The notes below the pieces were generated by a model, which was not told the origin of the DNA, did no database searches, and worked only from the letters and a program-made list of their open reading frames with translations. From positions 1 through 6,437 of the forward strand of contig CALADR010000067.1 of NCBI GenBank assembly GCA_937890845.1: a stretch of DNA of 6,437 nt, in the 5' to 3' direction. This document shows positions 1 to 4,402 of the stretch, piece by piece. Numbering within the stretch: position 1 is the stretch's first letter; every line of letters starts with the position of its first letter. The DNA comes from an uncultured Bacteroidales bacterium. GTDB taxonomy: Bacteria; Bacteroidota; Bacteroidia; Bacteroidales; UBA932. The position numbers and the translations under genes are program-made.

Positions 1-902
1 CTCTGGGCAGAGCCTTTGACAAACCATACAGGATTCTGTGGCTCAATCCACTTTTCATTGTCTTCAGTAAGAATGGTCTTTATGAAAGCTCCTGTCCTGC
101 TGTCGTACAGATTGAGCCTGCAGTGTTTCTGGCTTCTGTCCAGCACCTGAATAAGAAGGTATCTGTCGTCAGGACTCCAGGAAATGTTAGTCAGATACTG
201 GTCATATCCGAAGTCATCAGCCTGTACATAGACAGTGCTATTTGAAGCCATGTCATATATGCCTACCCTGACATTTTCAGATGCCATTCCTGCCATAGGA
301 TATTTGATTTCAAACAGAGAACCTGTGCGTGTATTGATATCCAATAGAGGGAAAGATGTCACTGCTGTTTCGTCTTTTCTGTAGAACGCTAGTCTTTTGC
401 CGCTAGGAGCCCAGAAGATGCCTTCAGTAGTACCGAATTCATTTCTGCTGGTGAATGTCCCGTAACTGATATTTTTATCGGTGCTTTCTGCAATAGTGTA
501 TTTATTGCCGTTCCTGTCACAGAAATATAGTCCGTTTGCTATAGTGAATGCATTGTTGCTTTTGTCTGGTGAAGGAGTTACATTTGCTGCATTTTCAGGA
601 AGATTTTCCTTGTAAGGATTTGCAGTATAAACTGACCCTTGAATGTTTCCCTTCAGTATGTCCTTGACAGACAATTCATAAATGTTGGTATCGGCTCGTT
701 CTATATATACGAGTCTGTCCCCACTTTCTGTCCACGAAAAATATCTGTCTTTTATACGTGTCTCAGAAGGAAGTATGGCTTCTTTCATAGAAAGGTCCTT
801 TCCGTCGGAAGGATTGGCATTTCTCGTCTTTATGACGCCGCTTTGAGCACTTGTGCTGATGCAGAGAACTGCAGCCAGCGATAGCAGGATGGTTCTTTTC
901 AT
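1..902 (-). CDS. S9B dipeptidyl-peptidase IV-like protein, N-terminal part (runs off the window)
   Basis: The gene starts with ATG at 902-900 and stays open for 300 codons plus 2 bases to the left edge, so only the N-terminal part is present. Residues 1-20 (MKRTILLSLAAVLCISTSAQ) form an SPI signal peptide with likely cleavage after STSA, so the protein is periplasmic or exported. The rest looks like the DPP-IV beta-propeller (Pfam DPPIV_N). It has blade motifs YFSWTESGDRLVYIE (about 54-68), NEFGTTEGIFWAPSGKRLAF (154-173, followed by YRKDE) and YPMAGMASENVRVGIYD (201-217). It also has YLTNISWSPDDRYLLIQVLDR (236-256) and an EKWIEPQNPVW segment (283-293). Known family members release N-terminal dipeptides, typically X-Pro. 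The Ser-Asp-His catalytic domain lies beyond the window, so activity and exact specificity cannot be judged. The gene starts 44 nt after the stop of the 126-aa gene, with no convincing promoter of its own, so co-transcription is likely. Confidence 0.9.
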   Translation of the reverse strand, partial: MKRTILLSLAAVLCISTSAQSGVIKTRNANPSDGKDLSMKEAILPSETRIKDRYFSWTESGDRLVYIERADTNIYELSVKDILKGNIQGSVYTANPYKENLPENAANVTPSPDKSNNAFTIANGLYFCDRNGNKYTIAESTDKNISYGTFTSRNEFGTTEGIFWAPSGKRLAFYRKDETAVTSFPLLDINTRTGSLFEIKYPMAGMASENVRVGIYDMASNSTVYVQADDFGYDQYLTNISWSPDDRYLLIQVLDRSQKHCRLNLYDSRTGAFIKTILTEDNEKWIEPQNPVWFVKGSAQ

Positions 903-934
903 CTGTAATATGAAGTTATGGTGGTTATAATGAA

Positions 935-964
935 ATACTTGCAGTGTTATCGCACTGCAAGTAT
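935..964 (-). other. Perfect 12-bp stem-loop containing a stop codon, at a gene junction
   Basis: The arms ATACTTGCAGTG (935-946) and CACTGCAAGTAT (953-964) are perfectly complementary and enclose a 6-nt loop. In the leftward transcript the first arm encodes the last residues (ILAV) of the 126-aa protein, and the loop carries its final Arg codon and TAA. The second arm lies 33 nt before the start of the S9 peptidase gene. No strong U-tract follows (TTCATTATAACC), so this is not a classical terminator. An attenuator, partial terminator or mRNA-processing or stability element is more likely. The structure is seen directly; the role is inferred. Confidence 0.5.
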
Positions 965-1327
965 CCCGTCAACTATGAATTTCTGTTTGCCTCGCCATGG
1001 AAGCGTGCCTAAGTATTCCTTGTAATGAAGTTCTACAGTCTTTCCGCTACATCTCATAAGTGAATCTGCAAGGTCCTGATCGGTAATTGAAAATTCAAAT
1101 TCGTATGACTGTATTGTGGAACTGGTTTTTCTGGCATCAAATCCTGCCTGTATGGCCTTGCCTTCATAAGTTTTGAAAACATAGCCTTTATATACTACAA
1201 AATTCAGTTCTCCGGCCTTGACGCCTTCTCCGAAAACAAAATAAAACCTGAAATAGATAAACGCTGCAAGAGCTATTGCCAGTACAATGCAGGAGATTGT
1301 GACTATTTTTCCAGTAGTTTTCATCAA
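947..1327 (-). CDS. Small single-pass membrane protein of unknown function (126 aa)
   Basis: The start is ATG ATG at 1327-1322; the second ATG could equally be used. Residues about 7-32 are strongly hydrophobic (IVTISCIVLAIALAAFIYF) and form one N-terminal transmembrane segment or uncleaved signal anchor. A soluble domain of roughly 90 residues follows and is probably periplasmic. It contains FVFGEGVKAGELNFVVYKGY (about 30-49), KTYEGKAIQAGF, YEFEFSITDQDLADSLMR and VELHYKEYLGTLPWRGKQKF near the end. From memory, close relatives occur throughout Bacteroides-type genomes as hypothetical proteins, some carrying a '6-phosphogluconate dehydrogenase' label. Nothing here supports that name: the protein is far too short and has no Rossmann GxGxxG motif. 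The gene has its own promoter (1350-1381), and its stop lies in the hairpin before the S9 peptidase gene. Function unknown. Confidence 0.85.
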   Translation of the reverse strand: MMKTTGKIVTISCIVLAIALAAFIYFRFYFVFGEGVKAGELNFVVYKGYVFKTYEGKAIQAGFDARKTSSTIQSYEFEFSITDQDLADSLMRCSGKTVELHYKEYLGTLPWRGKQKFIVDGILAVR

Positions 1328-1349
1328 AAAAATGTTTTAAAAATGATTT

Positions 1350-1381
1350 CAAAGTTAGAAACAGTTTTGATATTTCTCAAA
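1350..1381 (-). promoter_or_regulatory. Bacteroides-type promoter for the 126-aa gene (and probably the S9 peptidase)
   Basis: Reading leftward there is a TTTG box (1381-1378), then 20 nt, then TAACTTTG (1357-1350). This matches the Bacteroidota primary sigma consensus TTTG-N19-21-TAnnTTTG exactly in both boxes and in spacing. Transcription would begin around 1343-1346, giving a 5' leader of roughly 15-20 nt before the ATG at 1327. The leader is A/U-rich with no Shine-Dalgarno site, as is usual in this phylum. Confidence 0.7.
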
Positions 1382-1431
1382 TAATATTCTGGCTAGTGAT
1401 TCTTTATACAGTTTTGGAAAAGGTATAGCAT

Positions 1432-1761
1432 TTATTCTATAATTCCTGCCGAAAGCAGAATCCCGATAAACGGTGTCTGCTGGCGCTTTATATATGGTTT
1501 TACAACGGAAGTGTTAATCTTTTCGAAAAGACGGATATTGTTGTATGCGCAAATAAAATCTTTCCCTGTCAGGTATTCTCCTTCATCTGCCCGTTTCGTA
1601 CCTGGAGAGCCTCCTTTGAGGAAGATGCAGCTACCTACAAATGTTGCATAATATTCTATGCCTGTTACTGACGTGAATTTATGGTTTTCATTTATGAAAT
1701 TTACAATTTCATTCCATATTTCTTCGCCTGTCTTTGTCTGAAATTCCTTTTTAATTTTCAT
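1432..1761 (-). CDS. Conserved-looking hypothetical protein (109 aa)
   Basis: The frame is intact from ATG at 1761-1759 to TAA at 1434-1432. I do not recognise the family. The protein has no signal peptide and no membrane segment, so it is probably cytoplasmic, about 12 kDa. Visible blocks are a basic N-terminus (MKIKKEFQTKTGEEIWNEIV), a central FLKGGSPGTKRADEGEYLTG (about 48-67) and a C-terminal YIKRQQTPFIGILLSAGIIE (about 90-109). These dense runs of G, P, R, K and E look like a compact, conserved fold rather than a chance frame. The gene lies upstream of the 126-aa gene in the same direction, 104 nt away. Because that gene has its own promoter, the two need not form an operon. It is divergent from the arginine deiminase gene across a region with a 9-bp dyad. 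No function is proposed. Confidence 0.8.
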   Translation of the reverse strand: MKIKKEFQTKTGEEIWNEIVNFINENHKFTSVTGIEYYATFVGSCIFLKGGSPGTKRADEGEYLTGKDFICAYNNIRLFEKINTSVVKPYIKRQQTPFIGILLSAGIIE

Positions 1762-1796
1762 TGTCTTTTGAGACTTAAGTTATTCTTAAAAGGATG

Positions 1797-1821
1797 ATAT
1801 TGAGAGATTGCTTCTCAATAT
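1797..1821. promoter_or_regulatory. 9-bp inverted repeat in the divergent intergenic region
   Basis: ATATTGAGA (1797-1805) and TCTCAATAT (1813-1821) are a perfect inverted repeat around a 7-nt centre. The site lies 36 nt upstream of the leftward 109-aa gene and 95 nt upstream of the arginine deiminase ATG. Such a dyad could be an operator for a dimeric regulator, or a hairpin in the leader of either transcript. No regulator is encoded in the window, so the role is inferred from position and symmetry only. Confidence 0.35.
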
Positions 1822-1916
1822 GCCTTTGTCTAAGATATTTGTTACGAAAATAGCGAAAAAGATAGAAGATTTGAAGAATAATCGTTATCTTGCGAAGAAT
1901 TTGTAATAAATTTGTT

Positions 1917-3185
1917 ATGGCAGATAAAAAAGTCCGTATTGAAGTTAATTCAGAGATTGGAAAGTTGAACGCAGTTTTGCTGCATCCTCCCGGAGCAGAA
2001 GTGGAGAATATGACACCGCAGAATGTGCAGAGGGCTCTATATAGCGATATTCTTAACCTTTCAATTGCCCGTCAGGAATATGCGCAGCTTTACGGGGTGC
2101 TTTCTAAAGTTGCAGATGTATATATGGTCAATGACCTTTTGGTAAAGGTACTTGACAATCAGGATGCAAGAGCCGGTCTTTTGCAGCGCATATGTGTCAG
2201 TGAAGATGCTACCGAGTATTATGACATGCTTTTGGAGATGCCTTCTAAAAAGCTTGCAAAGGTGCTTATCGAAGGACTTCCGGCAAAAGTCAATACCCTG
2301 ACTTCTTTCCTTAGAAACGAGTATTATGCTCTTTACCCTCTCTATAATTTTTATTTTACGAGAGATGCTGCAGTAACTGTTGGAAACAATGCTCTGATAT
2401 GCCGTATGGCAAACAAGGTCAGAATGCGTGAGTCGTATATCATGGATGCGATTTACCGTTCCAGCGGTGTCTTTGACTGCAATGTAATTGATGCAAACGA
2501 TTTTCAGCCTGAAGGGTCGCCGATAAAGATGGAAGGTGGTGACATACTGGTGGCAAGGGAGGATATCCTGTTGCTTGGAAACGGATGCAGGTCAAGTTCC
2601 CAGGGAATAGACTTTATGATAGAAAGATTCCGCAGGGACTACGACAAGGGACGCTTTAACATAATTGTCCAGCAGCTGCCTTCTTCTCCCGAGTCTTTCA
2701 TACATCTGGATATGGTCTTTACTCTTCTTGACAGGGACAAATGTATGATTTTCGAGCCTCTTATTCTAGGAGACAACCAATATCAGACAGTCCAGATAAC
2801 AGTAGAAGACGGCAAGGTGTCGAAAATATCGTCAGTATCGGATATAATTACTGCACTTAAACGTCTGGGTATGGATTTGGATCCTGTAGTCTGCGGCGGT
2901 CGCGACGAGTGGGATCAGGAAAGGGAACAGTGGCATAGCGGAGCCAATTTCTTTGCTTTCGCTCCTGGAAAGGTACTTTCATACGCAAGGAATGTACATA
3001 CTCTTGAGAGTCTTGACAAGAAAGGTTTTGACATATTTACAGCTGATGACATTATAGCAGGCAGGGCATCCCTTGAGGGAGAGAAGCCTTGTGTTGTGAC
3101 GATTGCAGGGTCAGAACTTCCTCGAGGAGGCGGTGGCGCCAGGTGTATGACCATGCCACTCTCACGTCGTCCTGTAAAGTGGTAA
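1917..3185 (+). CDS. arcA: Arginine deiminase (EC 3.5.3.6)
   Basis: This 422-aa cytoplasmic enzyme would hydrolyse L-arginine to L-citrulline and ammonia. The guanidino-group-modifying fold is shown by ordered motifs, numbered from the ATG at 1917. These are LNAVLLHPPGAEVENMTP near the N-terminus, NFYFTRDAA with Asp150, and KMEGGDIL with Glu206. They are followed by FIHLDMVFTLLD with His263 and Asp265, and GGGGARCMTMPLSR with the nucleophile Cys410. These correspond to the Asp/Glu/His/Cys active-site set of known ArcA enzymes, and the length fits the usual 400-420 aa. An in-frame TTG at 1890 would add nine residues (MRRICNKFV), but the family homology begins near MADKKVRIEVNS and an AT-rich leader precedes the ATG, so 1917 is preferred. 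No ornithine carbamoyltransferase, carbamate kinase or antiporter gene is adjacent, so the usual arc operon is absent here. A hairpin terminator follows. The symbol is by homology; the sequence alone does not prove a catabolic ADI role. Confidence 0.92.
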   Translation: MADKKVRIEVNSEIGKLNAVLLHPPGAEVENMTPQNVQRALYSDILNLSIARQEYAQLYGVLSKVADVYMVNDLLVKVLDNQDARAGLLQRICVSEDATEYYDMLLEMPSKKLAKVLIEGLPAKVNTLTSFLRNEYYALYPLYNFYFTRDAAVTVGNNALICRMANKVRMRESYIMDAIYRSSGVFDCNVIDANDFQPEGSPIKMEGGDILVAREDILLLGNGCRSSSQGIDFMIERFRRDYDKGRFNIIVQQLPSSPESFIHLDMVFTLLDRDKCMIFEPLILGDNQYQTVQITVEDGKVSKISSVSDIITALKRLGMDLDPVVCGGRDEWDQEREQWHSGANFFAFAPGKVLSYARNVHTLESLDKKGFDIFTADDIIAGRASLEGEKPCVVTIAGSELPRGGGGARCMTMPLSRRPVKW

Positions 3186-3198
3186 GACCAGATTCTGA

Positions 3199-3242
3199 GG
3201 CCATAAGGCCGATAGCGAGTCCTCTATTTTAGAGATATGACT
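3199..3242 (+). other. Two small stem-loops downstream of the arginine deiminase gene
   Basis: GGCC-ATAA-GGCC (3199-3210) and CTCTA-TTT-TAGAG (3222-3234) can fold. The second can be extended by AGTC (3218-3221) pairing with GACT (3239-3242), with a 4-nt bulge. They lie in the 3' untranslated stretch between the stop codon and the terminator hairpin at 3264. They could stabilise the mRNA 3' end, but they are short and may be chance. Confidence 0.2.
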
Positions 3243-3263
3243 TAGCCGAGATATAAGATATTG

Positions 3264-3308
3264 AAGAAACCGACCAATCTTGAATGTGTGGCCGGTTTCT
3301 TGCGTTTT
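3264..3308 (+). terminator. Hairpin terminator after arginine deiminase
   Basis: AAGAAACCG (3264-3272) pairs with CGGTTTCTT (3293-3301). CCA/TGG pairs extend the stem inward after one A-C mismatch, and GCGTTTTAAG follows. It lies 79 nt beyond the stop of the deiminase gene and before the separate promoter of the lipoprotein pair. The arms begin with A-rich and end with T-rich stretches, so it could work in both directions. Confidence 0.65.
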
Positions 3309-3407
3309 AAGTCAAAACAAACTGTATATGCTCTATTTTTAAAACTGGCTTTCAAAGTACTTCCTGTTTCAATTCGATACATACTGTGATACTCCTGAAC
3401 CATAGCA

Positions 3408-3432
3408 ATAGCTTTTCATATTAAAATGCTAT
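3408..3432. promoter_or_regulatory. Inverted repeat overlapping the lipoprotein promoter
   Basis: ATAGC-TTTT (3408-3416) and AAAA-T-GCTAT (3423-3432) form an inverted repeat with one bulged T and a 6-nt centre. A further ATAGC copy sits just upstream (3403-3407). The right arm runs into the first bases of the TATATTTG box (3430-3437). A protein bound here would cover the promoter, so this is a plausible operator; function is inferred from position alone. Confidence 0.35.
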
Positions 3433-3437
3433 ATTTG
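3430..3437 (+). promoter_or_regulatory. Bacteroides -7 box (TATATTTG) for the fimbrillin-like / IdeS-like gene pair
   Basis: TATATTTG matches the TAnnTTTG consensus fully. No TTTG is present 19-21 nt upstream, so the -33 element is weak, which would fit a regulated promoter. Transcription would start at about 3441-3445. That places the ATG at 3446 at or next to the first transcribed base, whereas the ATG at 3461 would have a 15-20 nt leader, so this box favours 3461 as the translation start. Confidence 0.5.
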
Positions 3438-3460
3438 CCGCTGTTATGAATATTACAATT

Positions 3461-4387
3461 ATGAAAAGATTTTGGATTTTAATGGCTGCTGCCGCTCTAA
3501 TGGCTGTTTCATGTTCTGAAACAGAACCTGATGGCAACGGTGGAAATGGCGGAAACGGTGACAATGGGGATCATACCCCTGTAGAGCCTGCCAAGGTGGA
3601 ATTTAAGATTGAGGGATCTGTGTTGGCTTTCCGTTCACCATCCATTGATGAAAACGGCGCGGGCAATTTCAGCGATGGTGACAAGAATACTGTATTTTTC
3701 AGTGATGGGAAAAGCTCGATAAAGACTGCTATGCAATATACTTATGGCAGTACTTGCCTCTGGGATGACCTCGGTCTGGCCACTAAGGAAGAGGTGACGG
3801 TAACTGCTTGCTGGCCTGAACTTTCAGCATCCGATAAGGATGGGCTTATGTCTGAGGCTGCTTCTTTCGTATGGAATGCTTCGACAGGTAATGGAAAGAC
3901 AGACCTTTTGCTTGCTGCTCCTGCAAAGGCGGTGGCAAATGAGACTGAGAATATCAAACTCTCGTTTTCTCATAAACTCCACAAGTTTGTAGTAGAACTG
4001 TCTGTTGCTCAGGGTGAGGAAATTACTCCTGAGGAGCTTGCTAAAGCTGAAATCAGGCTTTCAAGTGTGCTCCCGGAGATTCCTGTGACTTTGGCGACGT
4101 CTTCTTTGGGCGATGCCAAAGGTACACCGGCAGAATTTTCAGAGACTGGGGCTAAGGCCTGGTTCATCATTCCACCTCAGCCGGCAGGCGAGATGACAGT
4201 TACTGTAGCTTTTGCGGGCAAGACATTCACTACTAAGGTGTCAGAGTGTAATGTGGATGGGAAACCTCTTGAAAGTCGCTGTAAGCAAGGAAAAACCGTT
4301 TACCATTGTAGGACAGGCTATCAGTGGCTGGGAGTCACAGGGAAGTGCAGACGGTTCAATCGAGCTGTAACCTGTCCCGGATTATAG
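3461..4387 (+). CDS. Fimbrillin-like surface lipoprotein, C-terminus apparently frameshifted
   Basis: The start at 3461 gives a clean SPII signal, MKRFWILMAAAALMAVSC, with acylated Cys18. Acidic residues follow (CSETE), resembling the lipoprotein export signals that send Bacteroidota lipoproteins to the cell surface. An earlier in-frame ATG (3446) is less likely given the promoter box. A Gly/Asn/Asp-rich linker (about residues 25-37) precedes a fimbrillin-like domain. Visible pieces are GAGNFSDGDKNTVFF, IKLSFSHKLHKFVVELS, TPEELAKAEIRLSSV, FIIPPQ and VTVAFAGKTFTTKV. These align in order with the N-terminal half of the next gene, so the two are paralogues. After GKTV (codon ending 4300) the reading frame becomes Cys/Arg-rich and unlike the family. 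Skipping one base restores a fimbrillin-type ending, TIVGQ then AISGWESQGSADGSIEL, with TAA at 4368-4370. The actual frame stops at 4385-4387, 15 nt before the next gene, so the two are probably co-transcribed. It may be an adhesin, pilus-like subunit or partner of the protease; function not proven. Confidence 0.82.
   Translation: MKRFWILMAAAALMAVSCSETEPDGNGGNGGNGDNGDHTPVEPAKVEFKIEGSVLAFRSPSIDENGAGNFSDGDKNTVFFSDGKSSIKTAMQYTYGSTCLWDDLGLATKEEVTVTACWPELSASDKDGLMSEAASFVWNASTGNGKTDLLLAAPAKAVANETENIKLSFSHKLHKFVVELSVAQGEEITPEELAKAEIRLSSVLPEIPVTLATSSLGDAKGTPAEFSETGAKAWFIIPPQPAGEMTVTVAFAGKTFTTKVSECNVDGKPLESRCKQGKTVYHCRTGYQWLGVTGKCRRFNRAVTCPGL
3533..3568 (+). repeat. Imperfect 9-nt tandem repeat, four units, encoding a Gly-Asn linker
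   Basis: Four successive 9-nt units (GGCAACGGT, GGAAATGGC, GGAAACGGT, GACAATGGG) encode G-N-G-type triplets just after the lipobox Cys. The unit length is a multiple of three, so gain or loss of units would change the length of the flexible tether without breaking the frame. Codon third positions differ between units, which suggests an old rather than recently expanded repeat. Confidence 0.6.
4302..4370 (+). pseudogene. Out-of-frame C-terminal segment of the fimbrillin-like lipoprotein
   Basis: One base out of phase with the upstream frame, 4302-4370 reads T-I-V-G-Q and then AISGWESQGSADGSIEL, followed by TAA. GKTV|TI continues the last beta-strand just as GKEVTINLTL does in the paralogous domain of the next gene. 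An I-x-GW-x-rich tail is common at the end of fimbrillin-type proteins. The simplest explanation is one extra base in the T run at 4299-4301 or the A run at 4291-4295. A sequencing error, a real mutation or a slip-dependent switch are all possible. Confidence 0.6.
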
Positions 4388-4402
4388 TAAAGTTTTTATA
4401 AC

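Noticed and set aside
639..884. Open frame of 81 codons on the plus strand
   Set aside because: It lies antisense within the S9 peptidase gene, which has a clear signal peptide and propeller motifs; the 81-aa product has no family features.
947..1327. Annotation of the 126-aa protein as 6-phosphogluconate dehydrogenase
   Set aside because: The protein is a third or less of the enzyme's length, has an N-terminal membrane segment and lacks a nucleotide-binding glycine motif.
1361..1416. Direct repeat ACAGTTTTG at 1361-1369 and 1408-1416
   Set aside because: Only 9 bp in AT-rich DNA, one copy on each side of the 126-aa gene's -33 box; likely chance without further copies.
1907..1914. TAAATTTG, a perfect -7-type box before arginine deiminase
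   Set aside because: It ends 2 nt before the chosen ATG, so transcription would start inside the gene; no TTTG lies 19-21 nt upstream.
1890..1916. TTG start that would lengthen arginine deiminase by nine residues
   Set aside because: The added MRRICNKFV does not resemble the family N-terminus, and an ATG with an AT-rich leader sits at 1917.
2915..3154. Minus-strand open frame opposite the arginine deiminase C-terminus
   Set aside because: It is a shadow of a gene whose catalytic Cys motif is encoded on the other strand.
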